From Tilletia caries (Eukaryota > Basidiomycota > Exobasidiomycetes > Tilletiales > Tilletiaceae): 64,000 nucleotides of DNA. The stretch spans positions 1,426,001 through 1,490,000 of the forward strand of contig JALUTQ010000040.1 in assembly GCA_032718865.1 (NCBI GenBank), in the 5' to 3' direction. The notes beneath the pieces were generated by a model, which did no database searches, was not told the DNA's origin, and saw nothing but the letters and a program-made list of their open reading frames with translations. Shown piece after piece: positions 43,589 through 53,748 of this stretch; within the stretch, counting starts at the first letter, position 1, and each line of letters opens with the position of its first letter. The translations under genes were made by a program, and so were the position numbers.

Positions 43589-45948
43589 CTTCAACACGAC
43601 GTCCTCGTAGAACTTGGTCATGATCGCCTCCAGATCCGGTCGGCCGAAGGAGGACTCGGTCCGGAGTCCCGTGAGCGCCGAGACGGGGGAGGCATCGGAG
43701 CGGTACCGGTCGAGTAGGATGCGGAACACATGCGTAGAGATGTTCTTTCGCTTGGCGGTGATGAATGTGTTGATGCGCAAGTCCACGGGCTCAGCGTCTT
43801 TGAAATCCGGAGCCTGGGTCGCACTGGCGGCCCCTTCTTGCTGTTGCTTGCGATGAGAGCTGGCGTAATCGGAGACGCGGTTAAGAAGGTCAGAAAACCA
43901 TAGCAGGTGTGTCTTGTCGCGTACGAGCCAGATGAAGTCGACGCGTCGCTGCGCAGGGCTACCGATGGCTGTCGAATCCTTCTCCCCTTCCTTTTCCCGC
44001 GATGTTGTGACTGCTGTCGCATCGTCAGCGGCAATCATGGTAGCTGCGTCATCACTCTGTCTCTTGCCGTTCGCGCGAGCCTCTCGAAGTGCCGTGGAGG
44101 AGACGAGACCGGAGTTGCGGTTGCCGTCGACGCCCGAGGTTGACGAGCTGCGGGAGCGAACTCGAGTGGCCACCTGGGCTGGGAACGAAGTGGTGCGGCT
44201 CAGGGCTCGCTGCAGGGAAGGGAATCGCCGCTGTCGCCACGGGCTGATTCCACCGAGTGCCTTCTGTTCCAAGTCAGTCAAAGCCGCAACGAACGGTGTG
44301 ATTCCGATACCCTACATGTTAAACCAGTTCCACAGTCAGCGATGGGCGGTCAATCAGTTGCTTGCCGGAGAACGGGAATGAACTCACGCTGCCAATGATG
44401 ATTGACTTTTTGTAGTCGTAGAAGCGCTGGGCAGGAGCACCAAAGGGGCCATCAATGCCGATCCGAACATCTGCATCCGGTCCCACTTTGAGAGCCAGCT
44501 CGCGCAGTGCCGAGGTCCAGTCGCCCTCGGATGTCTTGATGTGAACCTGAAGGCAGTCATCGACGCAGGCCGAGATCGTGAAGGGATGGAATTGGAACCA
44601 AGACAGTTCGGGGATCTGCAGCAGAATATATTGCCCTGCACTGTATCTCCAGTCCTTGCCTCGTGGATGCTTTGCCGTTACGCATACCGTGTCGTCGTCG
44701 AGGACTTCGAGCCTGGCCTGGATGGGTCGGAGACTACGATAGACACGGTGAAGGCGCTCCAGCAGGACAGCGATGGTCGGAAAAACCAGCCAGTAGCCGA
44801 GCATAGGCCCTTGCAGTATCTTAGCAGTGCCGTGCGCAGCGAGGAAGCCGACCATGGGAAACATCAAGAGATGTCCGAGTTGGAACACTTCGTAGTTCCA
44901 TCGACGGACAGCGGGCCCGGACAGAAGCGCGATAGTCCAGAAGATGCCAATCGAAACAAGGCCGCTCCATCCGGGCAACGTGCTGACGTACTCTCTGTAC
45001 GACCGAACTGGCTTGCCAGCTGCCATGACGTCCTGTGCCTGTCCGGGCCTGGACGAGTACAGAAAGGTGCCGGTAAGATGACCAATGGCGTGCAGTGTTG
45101 CCAAGAGCAAGCCGACAATAGAGAGTCGAACATGGAAACTTTGGTGAAAGTCGGCGTTGATGAAACGGGAGATCGTGTAGGAGCGACGCAGAAGAGTGGC
45201 AGTCCAGCGGCTCATGGAAATGAGCATGAAAAAAAGAGTCGGGTACAGTGCACCTGCCGAAAACTTGGCCACGATGACACCCCATCCGAGGGCCTGTGAG
45301 GGAAAGGAGGAACCCGCGAATGAGTGGATCGAGCGCGGAGCTGGGAGTGAGCTTAACCACGATTGTTCTGCTTACCTGTCGAATCGGTTGGTTCTGAATG
45401 TAAATGACACCCTGCCAAATTCCGAAGGCAAGTTGAAGCGCGATGACAAATGCCATGAACAGGTACGTCGGACCTTCAACGGACCAATGCGCCGCCAATT
45501 TCCGTCGGAAGGGCAGATTCTTTTCGTATTGGAGTGCATCGGCTTCCTCTGCCTGGGAATCGGACCGACTCTGGGCGGGAGAGGGAACATTCCAACCCCG
45601 AACCTCCTTGACGAAGTCGTCCTTGCTGATCTGGAAAGTCGAACCGATGTCGCGCTGTGACTGTGCCGTCTCTCCGACTTGTTTTTCACCGTCGTTGATG
45701 TCGGGCAAGAGGGAGACGAGAAAGGAATGAAGTCCATTCCCGCCCTCAAGCTCGGCACGTTTCGGGTGGTGCAGGTGATGCTTCTTGGGGTTGGGCGCCA
45801 GGACTTCGTGTACCTGATGCAGCTTTGCTTCGAGTTGAGCGAAATTGATGAAGGAGGCCGTCTTCGAGCCTGCAATGTCGTGGAAGAAGCTGATGATCTC
45901 ATCATCCGTCAGAGGCTGTGGTGTCGGCAGCCGACTTGAGGTCGCCAT
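43439..45948 (-). CDS. NADPH oxidase-type flavocytochrome, copy 3
   Basis: Three exons, 45948-45376, 45293-44388 and 44311-43439, encode 783 residues. Exon 1 is about 95% identical in DNA to that of copy 2. Haem-ligand His pairs 245/259 and 332/345, HPFTIS, GIGITPF and FFCGAP motifs are present. Unlike copies 1 and 2 it has a second intron (44312-44387) that splits the NADPH-binding glycine motif as IIGS|GIGITPF. The variable insert after the first NADPH motif differs in sequence from the other copies. The gene is convergent with NOX copy 2 across the inverted repeat and ends inside the right arm. A TATATAAG box lies at 46057-46064 on the minus strand. Confidence 0.87.
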
Positions 45949-46774
45949 GCTCGCTGATGTCCGGTTGTGGTATCAAAGAGCCTACAGAGAAAAGGAAGGT
46001 CGAAGATGCTAAATAGAATTGATCAGCAAGGGGAGAGCGGTGAGCAGGGCGTCCTTCTTATATAATTGTCTGCTGAGAACGACGCTGAACGACGCCGATG
46101 ATGTCCTCAAGAAGTGACGTGCTAAGACCCCTCAAGAGTTGAGTGTTTTGAGGCAATAAGGATTAGTATCAGGTCGTTGCTTGGAGTGTTCCGCCGAGAA
46201 CTAGCTGTGGGTTATCAGCCTCTGGGGGCTGCGGCCCTGCCCCTGCCTTCTGCCTTCTGCCTTCTGCTGCTTGGCCCCAGTCTTGGCCTCCACCGTTCAC
46301 CGCGTCTATCCTATCCAAAGTGTCAAGTGTTTCGTGCTCTGGTTCGTGGAATGTTCGATGCGTGTGCGATGTTGCGAGTGAGAGTGCAGACTGTGGAACC
46401 TTCGGAAGAGGCGCACAAGTTTGGGGCTTGGGTGTCGTGTCAGATGAGATGGAATCGCTGTCGCTCGGCCTCGGCCGCAGTGAGGACGTGACGCGTAATG
46501 CCAAGATACATGGCACCGCGTCGCGTCGGGATCGGGAGTGGAAAAAAATCTTCTCATAAGTCGGCCCGACGCGCGTCGGTGCCTCTGACGGACGACCACA
46601 TCATCAGTCGTCCTCACTCACGTCCTCACTGCTATCCTCTCATAGGTGCGCAGTCGAGTAGACTATTGATTCAATCCCTTTCTTTCCCTTCCTTCACTCG
46701 CACTTTATCCTTCGCACTCGCCCACCATCACATCACACTCTTCAATCTCTTCCCTTTCAAGCATCGCAAGCGCA
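45949..46774. other. NOX copy 3 promoter and left flank of the retrotransposon
   Basis: This 826-bp stretch holds the NOX copy 3 promoter on the left and probably the 5' non-coding end of the retrotransposon on the right. A CCTTCTG triplet repeat lies near 46242-46268 and a 14-bp palindrome CCGACGCGCGTCGG at 46566-46579. I could not identify the left terminal repeat of the retrotransposon. Confidence 0.5.
46057..46064 (-). promoter_or_regulatory. TATA box of NOX copy 3
   Basis: On the minus strand the sequence is TATATAAG followed by AAGGAC, about 109 bp before the start codon; NOX copy 2 has the same box 91 bp before its start. Confidence 0.6.
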
Positions 46775-48568
46775 ATGTCGCAGCGCTCTGCTCCCTCCAT
46801 CTCTAGCTCGACAGGTCGCCAGATGGCGGCCCTTCAAGACGAGGCACGGCTCATCCAGTCGGATGCTGCCGGTGCGGGCGAGGATGTTGGCGAAGATGCC
46901 GTCATGGCCGCGGGAGAAGGTGTTCACCCCGAGGACGACAACGACGACGCCGACCAAGCTGCTTCGGCGACCGCCCATCAAGATCAGCAGCCACTCAACT
47001 CTTACATCCGTGGTGGCGAGCGACCCGCGCGCGACGTTCAGCGCGATATCGAGCAAGGAATCCTGGACTCGCTCACGGATCCTTACCTGCCTTCCAACGC
47101 CGGAGATCAGTCCGTGCACCGATACCCACCCTCCCTCAACCTTCCGAAGGTGTACTCGGTCAAAGGCAAGGCAAAGAAGGCTCGGTCGTCATCACACTCG
47201 GCCGATTCAGACGAGGAGGTTCGACGCATCGTCGCGAAGGACCTGGACGAAGGGCGTCCGATAACTCCGGAGCCCACCAAGATAGAGGACCTGTTCTCCC
47301 TCTTCGAGCAGCTTACTCCGACATCACGCAAGGTCGCCCTCGGTTGGTTGTTGCCTGTCGCGAAGGGGCCCAATCATGCTGGTTCGGACAGTGAGACTGC
47401 CCAGGACAACCCCTATCGACGATCTGTGACTAAGGCTCCTCCTCCGACATCAACTCCCTCATCAAGCAAGCACAAGCTGTCGCCGCAAGGCCTTCCATCC
47501 CTCAAGAAGATTCGACATCAAGCTCCTCTGCTCGGCCGCTCAGACAGCGAGCCTTCACTCATCAGGGGCCGACCCTTCCAGCCCAAGGCGAAGAGCACGG
47601 CAACGGTCGACCTCCCCTCCCTCGTCGTCATCAACAAGCTGCGTAACTCGATGTACGTACCGCTCTGGCACTTTACCCAGGAAGGGATCGTGGAGGGACG
47701 AGCGCGCGATGCGCATGTCGTACACACAACGACTCCGACCATCGCTCAACTCCTGGACTCATCCGGTCCCAATGCCCAGCTTGGGCAGCACAAGAAGCAA
47801 GACCTGGCGATGTCATACGCTGAGATGTCGTCGGCATTCAAGGCCTTCGACAAGTCCATGGAGAAGGTCGTCGCTGAGGCAAAAGGGGAGGTCAAGGAGT
47901 GGCTTCAGATCGAGAAGGACGCCTGGGTGGATATGTGGTCGTCTGTTCGTGATCACCCTCTGATAGGGAAGAGTGGAGGATGGGCGATCCTTGCTCGCTA
48001 TGTCGACTTGCTCCGACACGACTACTACGATGCCCCGTACGGCTATCGACTCGACCCTGCCACTTGGCAGCCGGATATCATGGCGCGGGTCAAGATGTTC
48101 TTGGACTTCAACTCCATCATCGAGGCGTCCTCTTCTTCCTCGGGTGGTCATCAAACCGGACACGGCGGCAATCAGCAGGCCTCCTCCTCATCGGGCAAGA
48201 CCTCTCAGAAGAAGAGCAAGGCCCAAGGGCGCAAGCAGCCCTTTTCGTCGGGCGCCTCGACTAGTCCCGATGGTCTTGGCGCCTGCTTCGTCTGCGGGTC
48301 CCGGGTTCGGCACAACATCAACGATTGCAACCGAGTCCCCGAAGGTCGAGAGACCGCGCACGCCAAGCGCGACGCCAGCCGCAAGCTCGTCCGGGCCTCG
48401 GATGGCACAACCATCATCTGCCATCGCTTCAACCTCTCCAACGGTTGCATGTCGACCGCTCCAAGCTGCTCGGCCGGAAAGCACGAGTGCTCCATTTGTG
48501 GCAAGACCGAGCATGGGTGCCAAGGTTGCCCTGCCGTCACCAAGCCCTCTCAAGCCTCAGGGCTTTGA
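46775..48568 (+). CDS. Gag-like protein of the tyrosine-recombinase retrotransposon
   Basis: An uninterrupted 597-codon frame. The first 150 residues are acidic and Ser-rich, the middle is helical (YAEMSSAFKAFDKSMEKVV, DAWVDMWSSVRDHPL), and the C-terminus has a Ser/Gly/Gln linker and two Cys/His clusters: CFVCGSRVRHNINDC, and CHRFNLSNGC...HECSICGKTEHGCQGC. This zinc-knuckle arrangement is the kind found at the end of Gag-like ORFs in fungal tyrosine-recombinase elements. The pol frame overlaps its end in the +1 frame, so pol may be made by frameshifting or re-initiation. A starting Met at 46775 is the first in frame. Confidence 0.8.
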   Translation: MSQRSAPSISSSTGRQMAALQDEARLIQSDAAGAGEDVGEDAVMAAGEGVHPEDDNDDADQAASATAHQDQQPLNSYIRGGERPARDVQRDIEQGILDSLTDPYLPSNAGDQSVHRYPPSLNLPKVYSVKGKAKKARSSSHSADSDEEVRRIVAKDLDEGRPITPEPTKIEDLFSLFEQLTPTSRKVALGWLLPVAKGPNHAGSDSETAQDNPYRRSVTKAPPPTSTPSSSKHKLSPQGLPSLKKIRHQAPLLGRSDSEPSLIRGRPFQPKAKSTATVDLPSLVVINKLRNSMYVPLWHFTQEGIVEGRARDAHVVHTTTPTIAQLLDSSGPNAQLGQHKKQDLAMSYAEMSSAFKAFDKSMEKVVAEAKGEVKEWLQIEKDAWVDMWSSVRDHPLIGKSGGWAILARYVDLLRHDYYDAPYGYRLDPATWQPDIMARVKMFLDFNSIIEASSSSSGGHQTGHGGNQQASSSSGKTSQKKSKAQGRKQPFSSGASTSPDGLGACFVCGSRVRHNINDCNRVPEGRETAHAKRDASRKLVRASDGTTIICHRFNLSNGCMSTAPSCSAGKHECSICGKTEHGCQGCPAVTKPSQASGL

Positions 48569-50867
48569 GTGGGCGATCACATCACTCAATCTCGCCCATG
48601 CGTTTCCGACCATGGTGCGAGATCTGGAGGAGGGGTTCTCATTCGGAATCCCCCCGATCAGGGTCACTACGGTGAACCCAAATCACGCTGAGGCTGAGGA
48701 GGATTTGGATATCCTTCAGGAGATTGTGGACAGGGAGGTGGACGTGGGTAGAGTCCTGGCTCCCTTGTCATTGGAGGAGGTGGAGGAGAGGTTGGGTTGC
48801 TTTCAGACTTCTCCGCTGGGCTTGGTTCCCAAGCCTGGCGGGAAGTTCAGGATGATTCAAGACTTCTCCTTCCCGAGGAAGGCCGGTCCAGAGGCTGCTG
48901 CCTCGATCAACGCCTACATCGACTCTGATGAGTTCGTGTGTGGCTGGGACGGTTTTACGGCGATGGTCGATCAGGTTAGTGTTCAGTTCCTTCCCCAACT
49001 TTGCGTGGTCCTTTGAGACCTCTGCCCTCTCTCTCCACCCCATCACTCTCATCAGTCAGTAGCATGGTGTAATCCCTCTGCTTCACGATCAATCAATTTC
49101 CGAGCTCTGGCTTTGCCAACTCGATGTTTGCTCCTCATTCATCAGCATCATCTCGTTGGACTCTTGAATCATTAGATCAAATTCATTTGGAATGGTGGGC
49201 TGATCTGCTCTCTCTCCTTTCTCTCTTTCATCAGATTCGGGATTCCCCGAAGGGATCCTATGCGGCGATGTCGGACGCGCAGGAGGCGTTCCGGGCGATC
49301 AAGGCTCACCCCTCTCAGCTTCCGGGGCTGGTCATTGCGTTGCCGAAAGGAGGCTTTGGCATCGATACTCGTCTGCCCTTTGGTCTGGCTTCGGCCACGG
49401 GGGGGTCTGGGGGGGTCGGTGGCGGACCTCGTCAAGATGCTCATCATCAGCACGATGCCCGCGCTCCGGGTCATCAAATGGGTAGATGACTTTGTCTTCA
49501 TCAAACCCCCCGGACTCGACCATCACTCTCAAGGACATCCATCAAGCGACCGAGGTGCTGGGTTTCCCCTGGCACCCGGTGAAGCAGTCGGACTTCGACT
49601 CGAAGGTGACCTACCTGGGTTTTTATCTGGGACCTTCACGCAATGACGGTCAAGCTTCCGGATTCGAAACGGGAAGCGTTCAGCCTACGGGCCTCGGCTT
49701 TCCTGTCCTCATCACCTCGGTCCCTCAAGGAAGTGCGGGAGACATGCGGTGCACTTCAGCATGTGGCCTCCATGGCCCGGGATCTGGCTCCTTTCCTCGC
49801 GGAGTTCTTCGGTTTCATGAAGGCTTGGGAGTTTAAGGAGCCTTATCATCGACTTCACGTCCCTGCTCAGGTACAAGACGAAGCCAAGGTATGGGTGCGT
49901 GCCCTCAGGCACGAAATGGTCAGATCGATCGCCATGCCCTCGAAGGAGTTTCCTCACGTCTTGTACGTCGACGCGTCTACGACCTGGGGCGTCGGGGTTA
50001 CCTGCGACGATCGATGGGCGGCTTGGATGTTGCTCTCCGGATGGGATGCAGATGGGAGGGGGGGATTGGATGGGCCGAAGCGGCTGCCCTGGAGCTTGGC
50101 GTCCGGCAGGCGGTCGCGATGGGCGCCTCGGACTGTGTCCTTCGGATCTTCAGCGATAACAAGGGAGTTATCGGGGCCTTCAGGAAAGGTCGGAGTCGTG
50201 GTCGATCGGCCAACTCCATCATGCGCTCGCTCATTGCATTTGCGATGCAGCATCATCTCGACGTTCGGGTCACCTACGTGGCTACCGACGTCAACCCGGC
50301 CGACGCGCCGTCTCGGGGGAGGCTCTGCCTGGCCCTCATCTTCCCGGTTTTGACACCCCAGCCCCCCTTCGACCCTTCCTTCATGCCACACGGAGACGTT
50401 AAGTGGTACCAAAAACAACTTCGGGAGGAGGAGAAGGCTCGATATCCTCGCACAAGGCGGCAGGGGGCTGCGTCCTTGACAGGAACCAAATCTGGCCGGC
50501 ATCCAACTCCCTTCACCCATCGAGCCCCGCGACGGGGCTCATCTTCATCATCATCATCATCATCCTCCTCTTCACAACCAGCAGCTTTGCATCAATCTTC
50601 CATCACCAAATCACTCTCTCCATCCGCCCTGACGAGCCTGGCTCTCGTTGGGCGCCCCAAGCCTCTCAAGACAATCAAGACATCGAAACCCTCGTCCATC
50701 AGCAAGAAGCCCCTGGCTCGTGATCGAATCATTTCTATCGCTCCCATCAGTGGCGACAATCCTGGACTCAAGACGACATCAGGGTTCGACTTCGACCCGC
50801 AAGGCTGCCACTGGCATGCCGTTCACCAAATCCTCGCGTCCTCGCTCGAGGCATCAACGCGTGCCAA
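48569..50867 (+). pseudogene. Reverse transcriptase-RNase H region with intron and frameshifts
   Basis: The RT frame is open before the gag stop and is recognisable from LGCFQTSPLGLVPKPGGKFR and MIQDFSFPRKAG. A 260-bp interruption at 48975-49234 has a GTTAGT donor and a pyrimidine-rich TTTCATCAG acceptor and rejoins the frame exactly (MVDQ|IRDSPKG). RT continues with AAMSDAQEAFRAI and LPFGLASATG and has the catalytic WVDDFVF. Three or four shifts then occur: at two G7 runs (49399-49405, 49409-49415), C6 (49506-49511), T5 (49620-49624) and G7 (50058-50064). RNase H follows, with LYVDAST, the Glu of AEAAALE and IFSDNKGVIGAFRKG, then DAPSRG. The copy cannot be translated as it stands. Confidence 0.82.
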
Positions 50868-51661
50868 TAAGGTTGTCCCCGGAGTAACGCGGAGGGCTCC
50901 GCCTCCGCACTTCCAAATTCCGCCGGAATTTTGACTTTTTGAGGCGAGCTCCGCCTCCGCAGACTAAGACAGAGCTGAAAAAACTCAGCTCCGCGTTCCG
51001 ACGGAATTATACAAAAGTTGAAATCCCAGCTCCGCGCTCCGCGTTTTTTCTGTGCGTTTTCATAATGCTCCTCCGTGCTCCGTGTATGCGGAGCTCGGAA
51101 TTCCGCGGAACTCCGTCGGAGCGCAGTGGTGGTATAATTTGCTCTCAGAATGACTCTAACACAATCAGAGCTATACATTCACCATCCGACATTGTTGCGG
51201 TATTGACTCCAGTGCTATTCTGAAGCTCTCAACGGATGATGATGCCTGTTTTATCTCCTGCGCGTGTCTCGGCGATGCCTATTTTTTTCGGAATTCCGCA
51301 CATTTCCGCGGAACTTGGACGGAATTCCGGCGGAGCGCACCCAAAATAAGGTCACGTGACCCCTATTTTTCGACGATCACGTGACCTCACAGCTCCGACG
51401 GAATTCCGCGGAAATTCCGCCGGAATTTTTCGCACAATTTTTGACGACTCCGCGCTCCGTACTTTTTGACTAGTGGGCCCAGGATTGGGCTCCGCGCTCC
51501 GCGTAAATTCCGGCGGAGTCCTCCAGGCGGACTCCGTGCTTTTTTAAGGTCAAAAATCTCTCAAAAGTGAGCTCCGCGCTCCGCCTCCGGCGGAGCCCTC
51601 CGTCGGAGGAGTACGGAGTCCGCAAAACCCCAGCTCCGCGTCAACTCCGGGGACAACCTTA
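50868..51661. mobile_element. Nested non-autonomous hAT-like transposon (MITE)
   Basis: The element is 794 bp, bounded by a perfect 18-bp inverted repeat TAAGGTTGTCCCCGGAGT that continues imperfectly (ACGCGGAG) to about 30 bp. It is flanked by an exact 8-bp duplication CGTGCCAA at 50860-50867 and 51662-51669. An 8-bp duplication is the hAT signature. The interior has no coding capacity and is crowded with CTCCG/CGGAG, GCTCCGCG and GGAATTCCG motifs in both orientations. Near its centre are two TCACGTGA sites in an inverted arrangement (51353-51385). It interrupts the pol gene between RNase H and recombinase; removing the element and one duplication copy rejoins the frame at an Asn codon. Confidence 0.9.
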
Positions 51662-52597
51662 CGTGCCAATTATGGCGCCGGCATCGACCATTTCATCGAC
51701 TTCTGCAACGAGAGCGGCATCGCTCATCGTCATCGATACCCTGTTTCCCAGGGCTTGCTCCTCGCCTTTGTGGCTCACGTGGGCGACAAGGTACGAGCTT
51801 CCACACTCAGCAACTACATCACCGGCATCGCCACCTGGCACCGGACCTGGAATCAACCATTCGAGAGGGGCGAGGCCGTCGGCCTTGCCCTCAGTGCTTT
51901 ATTAAAATCAGGGCCTCCCAAGCTGCCTCCTCGCCCGCCGGTCACTCCTGAGGAGCTCATGGCCGTATTCCGCGTTCTGGATGTTGCCGGGAATGCTCAT
52001 CACGCAGCGGTTTGGGCTTGTGCGTTGGTCTCATGGTGGTCCATGTGTCGGTTGGGGGAAACAACCACGGCCAACCTCTCTCCTCAGGCGGATCGCAACG
52101 TAATGCGGTCCCACTTTCGTGGTTTCTCTACGGGTGATTCAGGCCACAGGATGGCGGCCTTCTGGCTACCATGGACGAAGACGACGAAGGTCCAAGGACT
52201 GGACAAGTTCGTGGCCGACTGCGGTGGGGCTCTCAACCCGGTCTTCGCCCTCCGCCATCATTTTCGACTCTCGCCTCACGTTCCGGAGCTCGCCGGCATC
52301 ACTTCACTCTTCGCTTTCAGGGAGCGGGCTGACAAGCCCCTCCTTCCTCTCACAAAGAAGTCTTTTCTTGAGACCTTCAACTCGGCCCTTTCAGCTGCCG
52401 GTCGCGGTTCGCATGTGGGGCACTCGTTCCGGATTGGGGGCGCGACCATCCACTGGCGTGCCGGTGTCCCCCTGGATACCATCAAGCTCATGGGGGGTTG
52501 GAAGTCCGACTCCGTACTTCAATACCTCCGTCGCCTGGATCTCGGATTGGCCAGCGCGCATGCGCTCACGGCAGCATTCATCGGGAATCCCTTGTGA
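51662..52597 (+). pseudogene. Tyrosine recombinase part of the retrotransposon pol
   Basis: The 3' part of pol separated from RNase H by the nested element. It has a SAM-like N-terminal helical domain (LRANYGAGIDHFIDFCNESG, then LLLAFVAHVGDKVRASTLSNY) and a catalytic domain with the family residues: Arg in SMCRLGE, HSFR in GHSFRIGGAT, the Trp of GGWKSD and the nucleophile Tyr in SVLQYLRRL. The frame is intact from the insertion to the stop. By family it would integrate a circular double-stranded DNA copy of the element without target duplication. Without the RT part it is not expected to be expressed normally. Confidence 0.85.
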
Positions 52598-53748
52598 TCC
52601 TGTCCTTGGTCTCTCTTTCACACCACTCATGGCGGTTTCCTCCTGCCTCATCACTTCACAGTTCTCCATTCTCATGACCCCTTTCAGGCGATGATCCATT
52701 CCGCTGCAACATCGATCACCTCAATCATACGCGCGTTTCCCTGCGCTCTCTGACTCTTCCATCCTCATCATTGGTGCCATTGCTTTCAGAATCAGTGATT
52801 TCAGTGATACTTTCCAGCTTGATCCCTGCGTGCATATAAGGACGTCAGCGACCCAAATCATTCTTCTCCTGGCCGCCGCGGTCTGCCTCACTGCGCTCAG
52901 CATCCCTGCCTTCGGGATCTGAGGGACGGCGGGCCCGGCGGATCATTCTCGGGTCTCAGCTGGCCAGACCTATTTAGGTCTCTTACTATGCACGTGTATC
53001 TTTGGATCCACGTTCCTTCTCTATCAATGAGTCTACACAGAACGTCGCACCGCACGGAGCAAGGCCGAGGGGAGAGGGACGAGAGTTGGACTTTGCTTCT
53101 GCAAGGTGACGCGATGATGCCTTTGAACCTGCACAAAAGCCAATCAATGTAAGACCATCACGCACGCCAACACACACCTCGTCGCCGTCCTCACCGCCTC
53201 AGCACCTCAGCAATTGAGTCGCGCCGAGGATCCCATGGCCCGCCACGAGGCTGTCGAGGCCCTGGGCGTCTCACTCCGCTCCCCAACTGCATTGACAGCA
53301 GGTTATATGGTCGGAGGAAAACGAACGTAATCATATTCAAGATCGAGACGAACCGGATCTCCTTCATGCTTCATGACTTGTCCCGTTTGACTGGGTTTGA
53401 TCAGGGCAAGGCAGACATGCTCGTCGCTCGAGGACCTTCGTTTTCTGGTGCCATTCGTGAAGCATGGTATATCCGTACGACAAAACGAAGTCACATGGGT
53501 TGTTGCTCGCTTGGCCAAGGGAACCGGACCGTCAAGCGTAGCAGCCGGATGAAGTCGAGCAAGGACGGGCGAAAAGGATGGAAGGATCAAAAGGTGGAAG
53601 GTGGATGGAGAAGTTGGCGGCGTCGGTGAGAATGTTTGCAACGGTTCACAGTGCAAGGATGTGCCCTTTTTGCAAGTGGAAGAAAGTGATCGGGACGGAG
53701 GCGACGCCTTGCAGGAGCTGAGTGCTGCTCCTTGCTGCAATCGACGGG
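52598..53748. other. Retrotransposon 3' flank, no supported gene
   Basis: About 1.15 kb that probably includes the 3' non-coding end of the retrotransposon, whose limit I could not set. It contains GGGCCCGGCGG at 52928-52940 and short unrelated open frames. I see no domain or splice-supported gene. Confidence 0.5.

Larger units (their letters stand above)
46775..52597 (+). mobile_element. Tyrosine-recombinase retrotransposon (DIRS/Ngaro type), decayed
   Basis: Gag-like, reverse transcriptase, RNase H and tyrosine recombinase coding regions follow one another in the order of DIRS-type elements, with no aspartic protease and no DDE integrase. The stated limits are those of the coding sequence only; the terminal repeats were not found, so the element is longer. 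The pol region carries homopolymer frameshifts and is interrupted by a 794-bp DNA transposon. I did not see a DNA methyltransferase domain, which would place it nearer Ngaro than DIRS1 or PAT. Confidence 0.85.

Noticed and set aside
50541..50575. TCATCATCATC run as a functional element
   Set aside because: It is a simple trinucleotide repeat within the pol linker and encodes a Ser run in the reading frame.
51567..51905. Open frame across the right end of the nested transposon
   Set aside because: It runs through transposon sequence in a frame different from the recombinase and has no homology signal.
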